DNA of 9,952 nucleotides, taken from assembly GCA_017553025.1 (NCBI GenBank), contig JAFZNF010000103.1, positions 1-9,952 of the forward strand. Direction: 5' to 3'. Positions within the stretch are counted from its first letter, which is position 1. The number at the start of each line of letters is the position of its first letter. A program made the position numbers and the translations under genes. The notes beneath the pieces were generated by a model, which was given only the letters and a program-made list of their open reading frames with translations, did not search any database and had not been told where the DNA came from. Source of the stretch: Clostridia bacterium. GTDB taxonomy: Bacteria; Bacillota_A; Clostridia; UBA1381. Shown here one piece after another: positions 1 through 7,330 of this stretch.

Positions 1-747
1 AAAACGGACGGCGGAACGCTTACGATTGACGGCGAGGATAAAATTGATGACGAAAACCTAAAACAGCGCATTGTTTATATAAGCGATGACCTGTATTTCT
101 TCCCCGGCTATTCAATAAAGAAAACAGCAGATTTCTATGCGTCGGTTTATGAAAGCTGGGATAATGACACCTTCTTAAAATTGCAGGAAATTTTTAATAT
201 CGATATAAACCGAAAGGTGCGGAAACTTTCAAAAGGTATGAAAAAGCAGGTCGCGTTTATGATGGGAATATCGTCAAAGCCCGATATAATGGTCTTAGAT
301 GAGCCTGTTGACGGACTTGACCCCGTTATGCGCAGAAATATTATGAATGTCATTTTAACGGAAGTTGAAAAGCGGAATATGACCGTTTTAATATCAAGCC
401 ATAACCTGCGTGAGCTTGAGGACATCTGCGACCACGTGGGAATTATGCACAAAGGAAAGGTTGTTATTGAAAAGTCACTTGATGATGTAAAGGGCAATAT
501 CCATAAACTTCAAGTTGCATTTGACGCATTTTCACCCGCGGAATTTGAGGCAAGCTTTGACATCTTGCACAAGGAGGAATTCGGCAGTGTAAAACAGTAC
601 ATTATAAGGGGCGACAGCGCTGAGATTATGGAAAAGGCAGGAAAGTTTAATCCTATCCTTTCAGACCTTCTGCCTCTTTCCTTGGAGGAAGTATTTATAT
701 ATGAATTGGGAGGTATGGGTTATGAACTTAAAAACGAAATCCTTTAA
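1..747 (+). CDS. ABC transporter ATP-binding protein, YtrB/BcrA-like, 5' end missing
   Basis: This is the ATPase subunit of an ABC transporter, acting on the inner face of the membrane with the permease encoded next. The frame is open from base 1, so the start and the Walker A motif lie outside the window; 248 residues are seen. Counting from the first visible codon, the signature motif is LSKGM (76-80), Walker B is IMVLDEP (96-102) followed by a D-loop (GLD, 105-107), and the switch histidine is in SSHN (H134). The stretch FYASVYESWD, shortly after the Q-loop region, is typical of the YtrB/BcrA-type exporters often governed by a GntR-family repressor; no such regulator is in view. The TTG at 181 is internal, not a start. 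The 3' end overlaps the permease start by 26 bases, which suggests translational coupling. Substrate unknown. Confidence 0.93.
   Translation, partial: KTDGGTLTIDGEDKIDDENLKQRIVYISDDLYFFPGYSIKKTADFYASVYESWDNDTFLKLQEIFNIDINRKVRKLSKGMKKQVAFMMGISSKPDIMVLDEPVDGLDPVMRRNIMNVILTEVEKRNMTVLISSHNLRELEDICDHVGIMHKGKVVIEKSLDDVKGNIHKLQVAFDAFSPAEFEASFDILHKEEFGSVKQYIIRGDSAEIMEKAGKFNPILSDLLPLSLEEVFIYELGGMGYELKNEIL
708..714 (+). promoter_or_regulatory. Shine-Dalgarno site deciding the permease start
   Basis: GGGAGGT sits inside the end of the ATPase gene, 7 bases before the ATG at 722. It favours 722 over the in-frame ATG at 701. Confidence 0.6.
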
Positions 748-2638
748 AAAAAGTATTTTTAATGCAGATATACGCCAGCTTTGGATATTTTCGCTGATTT
801 ACGGCGGTATAATATTTTTCGGCACATTCTTTGACTTTTACTTAAATAATGAGCCTTACGGAAATGCCATACCGTACAGCTTTGTAAATTCGCGTTTTTT
901 TTCATACAGCTGTCTTTCAAACTTTTTCGGAATTTGCGCAGGCAGTGTGTTGGCTCTGAGGCTTTTTGCCTACCTCTATTCAACAAACGCTATATCCTTT
1001 TACCACGGACTGCCCTTTAAGAGAAAAAGCATTTTTGTAAGCAAAGTTTTGTCGGGTGCAGTGCTTTTAATAGTTCCTGTTTTAATAAATTTTGCCATTA
1101 TTGCCGTAACCAAGCTGTGCGGCTCCAGCATACAGATACGTTGGCTTAGCCTTATTTATTGGCTGGCAAATCAGCTGATTTACAGCCTTTTGGCATTTTC
1201 CTGCGTTACATTTGCGGTAATGCTTTCGGGAAATATTTTAGCACTTTTGGGAACCTGTATTTTGCTCGGCATTGCTCCCCTTACAATAATCGGGTTTATT
1301 CATATTGTATGCCAGAACTATCTTTTGGGATATGCATATGACCCTACAAACTTTTTCAGCCTTATCTACATAACTCCCGATGTCCTGCTTTTTAAGACCC
1401 AAGGACTGATATACATTTTTGCAATACCTGCACTCCTTATAATCACTTACTTTATGTATAAAAAGCGCGATTTGGAAAGATGCGGCGAGGCGGTTGTATT
1501 CCCCAAGCTGAAAATCGTTTTTATATACTTTGCAGGACTTTTGGGCGGAATTTTCAGCTACTTCTATTTCAGCATATGGAACTTTAAAACACTCCTTTTT
1601 ATGCTCCCATTCGGCATAGTGGCAGTTATTGTTGCAAATATGATAAATAAGCGCGGTGTAACCCTAAAAGGCGCTGTCAGCCACACAGTAATTTTCACGG
1701 CTTTTGTACTGTTTTTATTAGGTGCTTTCCGCTCCGACATAATCGGTTTCCAAAAGCGTGTGCCTGCCCCCGAAAATATCGAAAGCGTAACCGTCATTCC
1801 CGACAGATACTATGCATACCGAGGCATAGATGACTTTGAAAAATGTGTAATAACCGATAAGGAAGATATTAAAAAGATTACGGCATATCACGCTTATAAT
1901 ACAGAAAAGGCTTTAGACCGAAAATCTATGCCAAGCTATGTTGAGATTTCATATAAGCTCAAAAACGGACGAACACTAAAGCGTGGATATTATGTGAATT
2001 TTACAGAAGAAAAAGAGCATTTTGAAAGCGTAGCGGGTATTGAGCAGGTTAAAAAGGCACTCTACCCCATATACAAGGCAGAAAATCTTCAAATAGTTAA
2101 TATTGATTTGCACAACTTTATGGACAATATAACACTCTATCCGAATAATGAAATTACTAAAAAGTTAATTGAGGCAATAAATGATGACATCAAAAACCTT
2201 TCATATGATGAAAATGCGGCGCTTTTGTGGAATTCAATGAACTGCAATACTCCTCTTTATGTTGACATTGAGTATAAAAATCCTGACAGCAACAAGCCGT
2301 ATGCCAACGGTTACTCTTTCCCTATATCCTTTGGGTTTACAAAGACAATGGAGCTTTTGAAGGAGTACGGCTACTACGACCGCTTTATGACGGTAAAGAA
2401 TATTGTATCCGTCGGCATAGACAGGAATGATGATGAAAAGGGAAATCTTGCGATAAAGGATTATACTGTCGATGAAATAATAACCGATACCGCAAAAATG
2501 CAGGAGATTTTGGATATGTTCCAGAATTCATATAAAAATCCCGTCTGGCACTATGACGGCACAAACGAGGTTTATGATGAATATATCTTCCTTGATAAGG
2601 ACGGTACTGCACATTCCTCTGTACTTTTGCAACACTAA
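722..2638 (+). CDS. ABC transporter permease with large C-terminal domain
   Basis: A 638-residue membrane protein, the likely permease partner of the preceding ATPase. I count about nine hydrophobic segments between residues 20 and 340 (near 20-40, 65-88, 105-131, 145-170, 172-196, 227-246, 264-284, 290-306 and 321-339), followed by about 300 mostly hydrophilic residues. The motif FYHGLP (93-98) resembles the conserved HSLP stretch of Firmicute ABC-2 permeases of the YtrC/YtrD or BcrB kind; in some of these the C-terminal part is called DUF6449 (from memory, not checked). I chose the ATG at 722 because GGGAGGT lies 7 bases before it. An in-frame ATG at 701, with GGAGGA 11 bases upstream, would add seven residues and remains possible. 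The substrate cannot be read from the sequence; peptide antibiotic export or resistance is a common role of such pairs (inference). Confidence 0.88.
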   Translation: MNLKTKSFKKSIFNADIRQLWIFSLIYGGIIFFGTFFDFYLNNEPYGNAIPYSFVNSRFFSYSCLSNFFGICAGSVLALRLFAYLYSTNAISFYHGLPFKRKSIFVSKVLSGAVLLIVPVLINFAIIAVTKLCGSSIQIRWLSLIYWLANQLIYSLLAFSCVTFAVMLSGNILALLGTCILLGIAPLTIIGFIHIVCQNYLLGYAYDPTNFFSLIYITPDVLLFKTQGLIYIFAIPALLIITYFMYKKRDLERCGEAVVFPKLKIVFIYFAGLLGGIFSYFYFSIWNFKTLLFMLPFGIVAVIVANMINKRGVTLKGAVSHTVIFTAFVLFLLGAFRSDIIGFQKRVPAPENIESVTVIPDRYYAYRGIDDFEKCVITDKEDIKKITAYHAYNTEKALDRKSMPSYVEISYKLKNGRTLKRGYYVNFTEEKEHFESVAGIEQVKKALYPIYKAENLQIVNIDLHNFMDNITLYPNNEITKKLIEAINDDIKNLSYDENAALLWNSMNCNTPLYVDIEYKNPDSNKPYANGYSFPISFGFTKTMELLKEYGYYDRFMTVKNIVSVGIDRNDDEKGNLAIKDYTVDEIITDTAKMQEILDMFQNSYKNPVWHYDGTNEVYDEYIFLDKDGTAHSSVLLQH

Positions 2639-2642
2639 ATTT

Positions 2643-2671
2643 AAAAGGAGAACGGATTACGTTCTCCTTTT
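2643..2671. terminator. Bidirectional rho-independent terminator
   Basis: A perfect 12-bp stem (2643-2654 with 2660-2671; arms AAAAGGAGAACG and CGTTCTCCTTTT) with a 5-base loop. The plus-strand transcript ends in TTTTT and the minus-strand reading ends in TTTT after the same GGAG core, so the hairpin can stop both the permease transcript and the convergent minus-strand transcript. The stop codon of the minus-strand gene (2673-2671) overlaps the right arm. Confidence 0.9.
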
Positions 2672-2958
2672 TAAGACTCTAATGCGTCGGTAAGCCACCA
2701 AGCTCCTATATCAAATGCCTTATACAGGTTATCACGCTCGCCCGTGCGGTAATTTGTACCCTTTCCAAGCTCGCCCGTGTTATCCTGAATATGGAATTTA
2801 ACATTTTTTGTGACCTTAATGCCGTTTTTTTCTTCGCTTTCAACCTCTAAAACGAGTATAAGAGGTTTTGACAAATCACCGTAATAAATTGTATCTCCCT
2901 GCCTCAAAACAGGCTTATCCTTATATGTCAAAATCTTAGCCTTTTTCGCTGTTGCCAC
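2671..2958 (-). CDS. Conserved small protein of unknown function
   Basis: A soluble 95-residue protein with no signal peptide or membrane segment. It begins with a lysine-rich stretch (MATAKKAKILTYKDKP) and a short core rich in beta-forming residues, including GDTIYYGDLSKP and LILVLEVES, and ends with an acidic/aromatic tail (AFDIGAWWLTDALES). It resembles, from memory, small hypothetical proteins of clostridia with the pattern LTYKxKPxxRxGxxIYYG; I know of no function. The start is a GTG at 2958; GAGAGGGTG stands 8 bases upstream on the minus strand. A candidate promoter (2994-3022) in the gap after the RseC-family gene suggests that it can be transcribed on its own. It ends in the shared terminator. 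The coding frame is supported by clean codon use, a good ribosome site and fit between two signals. Confidence 0.8.
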   Translation of the reverse strand: MATAKKAKILTYKDKPVLRQGDTIYYGDLSKPLILVLEVESEEKNGIKVTKNVKFHIQDNTGELGKGTNYRTGERDNLYKAFDIGAWWLTDALES

Positions 2959-2993
2959 AATTGTTCACCCTCTCTCAAAAACCATCTTTTTTT

Positions 2994-3022
2994 ATTCTAT
3001 CACTAAATTCCGAAAATTTCAA
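2994..3022 (-). promoter_or_regulatory. Candidate sigma-A promoter for the 95-residue gene
   Basis: On the minus strand, TTGAAA (3022-3017), a 17-base spacer and TAGAAT (2999-2994) precede the GTG start by about 35 bases. The -35 box overlaps the TGA stop of the RseC-family gene. An A-rich run follows the -10 box. Confidence 0.5.
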
Positions 3023-3426
3023 GCATTTTCACATATTTTAATTACAGTCGGCAGAAAATCCGTCTTATGTTTTCTGTCAAACAATACCGTAATGGCAAAT
3101 ACGGCAACTGTCAGGACTGCCGAAATTCCTGATGCAAGATTGTTTGACGCATATATTTTGTTTACCGCAAAAAATGAGATAAAAAATACCAAAATCGGCA
3201 GAATATAGACCAAAAACGCTGACAAAAGCACCTTTTTGCTTTCCATTTCTATTATAACGCTGTCCCCTGCTTTTGCGCCCAACATATTTTTTGCCGTTAC
3301 CTGTTGAAATTTCATTTTGCAAGCACCCCCGCAGGAGGCACAATTATCACCGCAAGCGGTTTTTCGGCGTACTATAACCTCGCACAGCTCGCCAAGTTCC
3401 CTTTTTACAACGCCCTCTTCTCTCAT
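3019..3426 (-). CDS. SoxR-reducing system / RseC (MucC) family membrane protein
   Basis: A 135-residue protein with the RseC/MucC layout: a short N-terminal part with a cysteine cluster (C25, C29, C32, C36; core CGDNCASCGGAC) preceded by C15, then two membrane spans near residues 67-87 and 96-116. In proteobacteria RseC modulates the sigma-E anti-sigma system or, as RsxC-linked protein, helps reduce SoxR; in Clostridia, which lack both partners as a rule, the role is not known. The cysteine set could bind a metal or an Fe-S cluster, or act in thiol redox chemistry (inference). The ATG at 3426 overlaps the recN stop as ATGA, so translation is probably coupled to recN. Length is near the family norm of about 140-160. 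Confidence 0.85.
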   Translation of the reverse strand: MREEGVVKRELGELCEVIVRRKTACGDNCASCGGACKMKFQQVTAKNMLGAKAGDSVIIEMESKKVLLSAFLVYILPILVFFISFFAVNKIYASNNLASGISAVLTVAVFAITVLFDRKHKTDFLPTVIKICENA

Positions 3427-5057
3427 ATTCCCATCATTTCCTTTGCGTGCATTATTGCCGTTTGAGTCACATTGTTTCCGTCTATTATACGTGCGATTTC
3501 ATAAATCCGTTCATCTTGCGACAGCTTTTTAACCTCGGTTACCGTGCGCTCGCCCTCAGCTTTCTTTGAAATAACAAAATGATTATCCGCAATTGCGGCA
3601 AGCTGAGGCGAATGGCTTACGCATATAACCTGTTTTTCGCGTGCTAATTCCCAGAGCTTTGATGCTATTTTCTTGGCCGCATTTCCCGAAACACCTGTGT
3701 CTATCTCGTCAAAAATAAGCGTATCCACGCTGTCCGATACAATTGATTTAATCGCAAGCATTATCCTTGAAAGCTCTCCGCCCGAAGCAATTTTAACAAG
3801 CGGTTTCAATTCCTCACCAACATTCGGACAAATTAAAAATTCCGCAGACTCCAGTCCTTTCGGAGTAAACTCCGTTTTTTCAAATGATACTTCAAACTTA
3901 ACTTTCGGCATATCAAGTTCTGAAAGCACCTCTTCCACTTCCTTTTGCAATCTCGTTGCAGAAATTTTGCGTACCTTAGTGATTTTTTCCGCCTCTTCTG
4001 CCATATCCTTTTCAATTTCCGAAAGTTCCTCTTTTAGCTTTTTAGTATTCTTTTCGTAATTTTTAAGGCTGTCAAGCTCCGAAAGTGCATCTTCAAGATA
4101 TTTTAATATGCTTTCCTCATCACTGCCATACTTCCTTTTAAGTCTTGAAATAGTATCAAGCCTCTCTTCAATACCGTTTTGCTCGTTTTCATCAAAATCA
4201 AGATTATTTAGAAAACTCCCTATTTCGTGAACACTGTCCTCTATTATATATTTAACATCTGTAACCTTTGACAGAACTGCATCTAAATCTTCGTCTATTC
4301 CTGAAACGCGCAAAATTGCGGAAACAGCACCGCTTACCAAATCATATGCGCAGTTATCTCCGTAAAGGCTGTTATACGCATCATTTAAAGAAATCGCCAG
4401 CTTTTCCGCATTGTCTATAAGCGCTTTTCTGTCCTTTAATTCCGCCTCTTCCCCTGCTTTTAAGTCAGCAGATGAAATCTCGTCAGTCTGATAGCTAAGC
4501 AAATCTATGCGCTGTATGCGTTCCTGTTCGCTCCTGTCAAGATTTTCAAGGTTTTGGAGAAGTTCCTTTCTCTTATCATAGAGTTTTTTATACTCAGTCA
4601 AATCGGTTTTGGCGTATTTGTCCAAAAAATCAATATGCTTTTCGGGTGTCAAAAGTGCCTGATTATCCTGTTGACCGTGAATATTTATAAGGTGCGCGCC
4701 GATTTCTCTTAAGACATTCTGTGTTGTCATAACACCGTTTATACGGCAGATGTTTCTGCCCTCCTGCGACATTTCGCGGTCAATTAGAACCGAATTTCCG
4801 TCCGTTTCGATACCCTCGTCTTTTAAAATCTGCAAAACGTCATTGGTGGCGGAAAAAAGTCCCTGAATGCGCGCTTTATCTGTTCCGTACCTGACAAGCG
4901 TTTTATCGCTTCTTGCACCCAAAAGCAGGTTTACGCAGTCGATTATTATTGACTTTCCCGCACCTGTTTCGCCCGTTAATACGGTCATTTGGGGAGTCCA
5001 TTCAATATCCGTCTGTTCAATCAAGGCAATATTTTTTATGTTCATAAAAAGAAGCAT
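3423..5057 (-). CDS. recN: DNA repair protein RecN
   Basis: RecN is a cytoplasmic SMC-like ATPase that gathers at DNA double-strand breaks and helps recombinational repair. The 544-residue product has all hallmarks: Walker A GETGAGKS (29-36), a long central coiled-coil region rich in Glu, Lys and Leu (about 150-390), the ABC signature SGGELS (425-430), Walker B TLIFDEIDTG (446-455) and the switch histidine in VSHS (H482). The length fits the family (about 550-575). The ATG at 5057 has AAGGAG 7 bases upstream, and the beginning MLLFMNIKNIALIE matches the usual RecN N-terminus. The Shine-Dalgarno site lies within the last codons of argR, whose stop is 4 bases before the start. The argR-recN pair is conserved in Bacillota. 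No LexA-type operator is evident directly upstream. Confidence 0.98.
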   Translation of the reverse strand: MLLFMNIKNIALIEQTDIEWTPQMTVLTGETGAGKSIIIDCVNLLLGARSDKTLVRYGTDKARIQGLFSATNDVLQILKDEGIETDGNSVLIDREMSQEGRNICRINGVMTTQNVLREIGAHLINIHGQQDNQALLTPEKHIDFLDKYAKTDLTEYKKLYDKRKELLQNLENLDRSEQERIQRIDLLSYQTDEISSADLKAGEEAELKDRKALIDNAEKLAISLNDAYNSLYGDNCAYDLVSGAVSAILRVSGIDEDLDAVLSKVTDVKYIIEDSVHEIGSFLNNLDFDENEQNGIEERLDTISRLKRKYGSDEESILKYLEDALSELDSLKNYEKNTKKLKEELSEIEKDMAEEAEKITKVRKISATRLQKEVEEVLSELDMPKVKFEVSFEKTEFTPKGLESAEFLICPNVGEELKPLVKIASGGELSRIMLAIKSIVSDSVDTLIFDEIDTGVSGNAAKKIASKLWELAREKQVICVSHSPQLAAIADNHFVISKKAEGERTVTEVKKLSQDERIYEIARIIDGNNVTQTAIMHAKEMMGI

Positions 5058-5061
5058 AGTC

Positions 5062-5517
5062 TTACTCCTTCCAGTTAAACATTTTCAAAAGACGCGACGC
5101 CATTTTTTCCGCCTGCTCCTCGGAATTAAGTATAATCAAAATCGTATCATCGCCTGCAATTGTACCCAAAATCTCGTTATTCAAAACTGAGTCAAGAGTT
5201 GCAGCAACAGCATTTGCCATACCAGAGCTTGTTTTTACCACTATTGTATGCAAAGCCGATTTAATACTAATCACCGATTTTGAAAAAATGCTGATATGCT
5301 CCTTATTGTCCCTTTTTTCTTCCTGTGTTATCGCATATTTATATGTCCCGTCCGAAAGAGAAAGTTTGATTAGCCCCAGTTCCTTTATATCTCGTGAAAC
5401 TGTCGCCTGTGTGACTAAATAGCCTGCAGATTTTAATGCATCTGTAAGCTCCTCCTGTGTTTTTATGTCCCTTTCGGATATTATTTTCAGAATTTGCTGT
5501 TGTCTTTTTTGTTTCAT
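5062..5517 (-). CDS. argR: Arginine repressor ArgR/AhrC
   Basis: ArgR is the arginine-sensing transcription regulator; hexamers bind L-arginine and then ARG box operators of arginine biosynthesis or catabolism genes. The 151-residue length is typical. The N-terminal winged helix holds the recognition helix QATVSRDIKELGL (37-49, with S41-R42). The C-terminal oligomerisation and arginine-binding domain shows SSGMANAVAATLD (97-109) and GTIAGDDTILII (118-129), including the paired aspartates (D123, D124) that contact arginine. AAGGAAGA stands 7 bases before the ATG at 5517. It sits 13 bases after nadK, so the two share a transcript. A 14-base ARG-box-like dyad at 6384-6397 in the operon promoter suggests autoregulation (inference). 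Confidence 0.97.
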   Translation of the reverse strand: MKQKRQQQILKIISERDIKTQEELTDALKSAGYLVTQATVSRDIKELGLIKLSLSDGTYKYAITQEEKRDNKEHISIFSKSVISIKSALHTIVVKTSSGMANAVAATLDSVLNNEILGTIAGDDTILIILNSEEQAEKMASRLLKMFNWKE

Positions 5518-5530
5518 AGCTATCTTCCTT

Positions 5531-6364
5531 TTATAATTTTGCCATCATAGTATAATAAAATGACTGCCTGCCGAGCTTTACTATTTTAAAAACATAACAA
5601 GAGCGCCTTATCGTTACCTTATCGCCTGATTTTACGGTACATTTATCCTCTCCGTCTACAGTAACCGTAGCAGCTATATCCCCGTCTTTAAAAAGTTCTG
5701 CATTTATAACTTTATCCGCCGATAAAAGCATAGGTCTTGCAGAAAGCATATGTGCACAAATCGGGGTTGCAATAAAAAGTTTCATTTGCGGGTCGGCAAC
5801 AGGTCCGCCTGCCGAAAGCGAATACCCCGTCGACCCCGTCGGCGTGGAAATTATAAGCCCGTCCGCAATATACTCGCTCACCTTTTCGTCTCCTGCATAC
5901 AGTCCGAGCGATATCATCTCTGCATTTTGTTTTGATATTACGCAATCGTTAAGCGCCAGAAATTTGTGAACATTTCCGTCGCCTTTTTCTACATCAATTT
6001 CCATCATCATACGGTTTTCTATTTCAAAATCACCTGCTAAAAGCCTGTCGCAAGCCGTACGCATATCCTCTACTTCCACCTCGGTCATAAACCCGATTTT
6101 GCCGAGGTTTATGCCCATAACGGGGATACCGCCCCGTCCGCACGGTTCTGCCGCCTGAAGAATTGTTCCGTCACCGCCCAAAACGATAACTGCATCTATC
6201 CCGTCATATAAATCAGCATCACAAAATACAGCGTCAACTCCTGATTTTTCATCGCTTTTAGGCATAACAATTTCTGCCCTTTTGGATAAAATCTTTATTA
6301 TCTCCTTTGTATATCTGTAATCTTTATCCTTTGTACGATTTGGAATTACAGCAATCTTTTTCAA
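5531..6364 (-). CDS. nadK: NAD kinase
   Basis: NAD kinase phosphorylates NAD to NADP, the only route to NADP in most bacteria. The 277-residue product carries the GGDGT motif (63-67), the NAD-binding NDC site (N139-D140) and the conserved block DGLIISTPTGSTGYSLSAGG (168-187). Length is normal (about 265-300). The start is TTG at 6364, preceded by GTGGGGGA with a 6-base gap; no in-frame ATG or GTG is better placed, and nearby upstream ATG and GTG are out of frame. The gene heads the run nadK-argR-recN, an arrangement common in Clostridia. A promoter with TATAAT at 6404-6399 and an ARG-box-like dyad lie just upstream, so NADP supply may fall under arginine control (inference). Confidence 0.97.
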   Translation of the reverse strand: MKKIAVIPNRTKDKDYRYTKEIIKILSKRAEIVMPKSDEKSGVDAVFCDADLYDGIDAVIVLGGDGTILQAAEPCGRGGIPVMGINLGKIGFMTEVEVEDMRTACDRLLAGDFEIENRMMMEIDVEKGDGNVHKFLALNDCVISKQNAEMISLGLYAGDEKVSEYIADGLIISTPTGSTGYSLSAGGPVADPQMKLFIATPICAHMLSARPMLLSADKVINAELFKDGDIAATVTVDGEDKCTVKSGDKVTIRRSCYVFKIVKLGRQSFYYTMMAKL

Positions 6365-6370
6365 CGTCTA

Positions 6371-6378
6371 TCCCCCAC
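6371..6378 (-). promoter_or_regulatory. Ribosome binding site deciding the nadK TTG start
   Basis: Minus strand GTGGGGGA, 6 bases before TTG at 6364. The run of five G departs from the usual AGGAGG but is the only purine-rich site near a start that gives the conserved N-terminus MKKIAVIPN. Confidence 0.55.
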
Positions 6379-6383
6379 ATTTT

Positions 6384-6397
6384 TGTATATTTATACA
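6384..6397 (-). promoter_or_regulatory. Candidate ARG box (ArgR operator)
   Basis: Minus strand TGTATAAATATACA: 6-base perfect arms (TGTATA/TATACA) around AA. It fits TGNATWWWWATNCA, the core of the ARG box, and lies one base after the -10 box of the nadK promoter, over the expected transcription start. A partial TGTAT half-site overlaps the -10 region, as ARG boxes often come in pairs. Confidence 0.55.
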
Positions 6398-6398
6398 C

Positions 6399-6427
6399 AT
6401 TATACATTGAGCGAAAAAAAAAAGCAA
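6399..6427 (-). promoter_or_regulatory. Promoter of the nadK-argR-recN operon
   Basis: Minus strand TATAAT (6404-6399) preceded at 17 bases by TTGCTT (6427-6422). The -10 box is perfect, the -35 box weak. The spacer holds a run of ten T on this strand. The expected start is near 6392, about 28 bases before the TTG codon. Confidence 0.6.
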
Positions 6428-6434
6428 GCTATTT

Positions 6435-6463
6435 TTGACATTTTAACTTTTTTTTGCTACAAT
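6435..6463 (+). promoter_or_regulatory. Strong sigma-A promoter of the HAD phosphatase gene
   Basis: TTGACA (6435-6440), 17-base spacer, TACAAT (6458-6463), with TG at 6455-6456 giving an extended -10. The -35 box is 7 bases from that of the divergent nadK promoter, so the two compete or are controlled together. Confidence 0.85.
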
Positions 6464-6497
6464 ACCTATAAAATTCAGCTTTTTACGGAGATTTACT

Positions 6498-7166
6498 ATG
6501 ATAAAACTTTGCATTTTTGACCTGGACGGAACTATTTTGGACACTCTTTCTGCTATTGCACACTTTGGAAATAATGCACTTACAAAATGCGGTTTTTCTG
6601 CAATAGATGAGTCGCATTATAAATACTTTGCAGGCGACGGGCGTATTGTACTTGTGCATCGTATGCTGCAGTTTTTAGGTGCCGATACTCCAGAAAACCA
6701 CAAAAAAGTAGGCGAGCTGTATGATTCTGAGTATGAAAAGGCACCGAATTTCAAAACCGCTCCGTTTGACGGCATAAAAAGTCTTTTATCCGAATTGAAA
6801 GACAGGGGCATAAAAATTGCAGTCCTGTCTAATAAGCCCGATAATGTGGCGCAGGAGGCTGTAAAAATATTCTTCGGTGACAGTTTTGATTTTGTAGAAG
6901 GTGCGGTAAACAATATCCGCTCAAAGCCTGAGCCTTCTGCTGCACTGAAAATTTGTAATAAATTCAGTATTTCGCCCGACGAAACACTTTTTATCGGCGA
7001 TACCAATGTAGACATATTAACAGGTAAAAATGCAAAGATGCACACCTGCGGTGTTCTTTGGGGGTTTCGTGACAAAAAAGAATTTTTAAAAAATGGTGCA
7101 GAATTTGTAGTTTCAAATCCAATGGAAATAGTTTCAATAATCCAAAATAGAAAGTTAGAAAAATAG
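6498..7166 (+). CDS. HAD-superfamily hydrolase, phosphoglycolate phosphatase (Gph)-like
   Basis: A cytoplasmic phosphatase of the haloacid dehalogenase superfamily with a helical cap of the phosphoglycolate phosphatase / beta-phosphoglucomutase type (C1). All four catalytic motifs are visible: motif I DLDGT (D8 nucleophile, D10 acid/base), motif II LSNKP (S111), motif III SKPEP (K143) and motif IV GDTNVD (D168, D172). At 222 residues the length is normal. The ATG at 6498 has CGGAG 7 bases upstream and its own strong promoter. Substrate within this family is not predictable from motifs; phosphoglycolate clean-up, pyrophosphate or nucleotide phosphate hydrolysis are all possible. The gene appears to stand alone, between divergent nadK and the rplM operon. 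Confidence 0.9.
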   Translation: MIKLCIFDLDGTILDTLSAIAHFGNNALTKCGFSAIDESHYKYFAGDGRIVLVHRMLQFLGADTPENHKKVGELYDSEYEKAPNFKTAPFDGIKSLLSELKDRGIKIAVLSNKPDNVAQEAVKIFFGDSFDFVEGAVNNIRSKPEPSAALKICNKFSISPDETLFIGDTNVDILTGKNAKMHTCGVLWGFRDKKEFLKNGAEFVVSNPMEIVSIIQNRKLEK

Positions 7167-7180
7167 AGCATTTTAAAGAA

Positions 7181-7225
7181 TATAAAAGAAAATAAGAGAA
7201 ACTGTTTTATAAATTTATTTTTTTT
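7181..7225 (+). terminator. Possible weak terminator after the HAD gene
   Basis: TATAAAA (7181-7187) pairs with TTTTATA (7205-7211), with a 17-base loop, and eight T follow at 7218-7225. The stem is all A-T, so it would be weak; the region may be plain AT-rich spacer. Confidence 0.3.
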
Positions 7226-7235
7226 AAGAAATGTA

Positions 7236-7264
7236 TTGACTTTATTTTGAGTGTGTAGTAAAAT
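7236..7264 (+). promoter_or_regulatory. Promoter of the rplM-rpsI operon
   Basis: TTGACT (7236-7241), 17-base spacer, TAAAAT (7259-7264). An expected start near 7271 leaves a leader of about 60 bases before rplM. Confidence 0.8.
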
Positions 7265-7270
7265 ACACTC

Positions 7271-7310
7271 CGTTGGTTTATTTAAGTAATAAACATAAGT
7301 TTTAACCGTT
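7271..7310 (+). promoter_or_regulatory. Candidate L13-type ribosomal protein leader
   Basis: The rplM leader can fold: GTTTATT (7276-7282) pairs perfectly with AATAAAC (7288-7294) over a 5-base loop, and GGTT (7275-7278) could instead pair with AACC (7304-7307), giving two mutually exclusive forms. Firmicutes have a known L13 leader at this place that is thought to bind L13 for feedback control. I did not match the family consensus base by base. Confidence 0.35.
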
Positions 7311-7330
7311 TTATAAGGAGGTAAAAATCA

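Noticed and set aside
3673..4059. Plus-strand frame of 128 codons opposite recN
   Set aside because: Serine-rich low-complexity product, the antisense shadow of the RecN coiled-coil codons.
6617..7171. Long minus-strand open frame of 184 codons opposite the HAD gene
   Set aside because: It is the antisense reading of a gene with all four HAD motifs and has no independent support.
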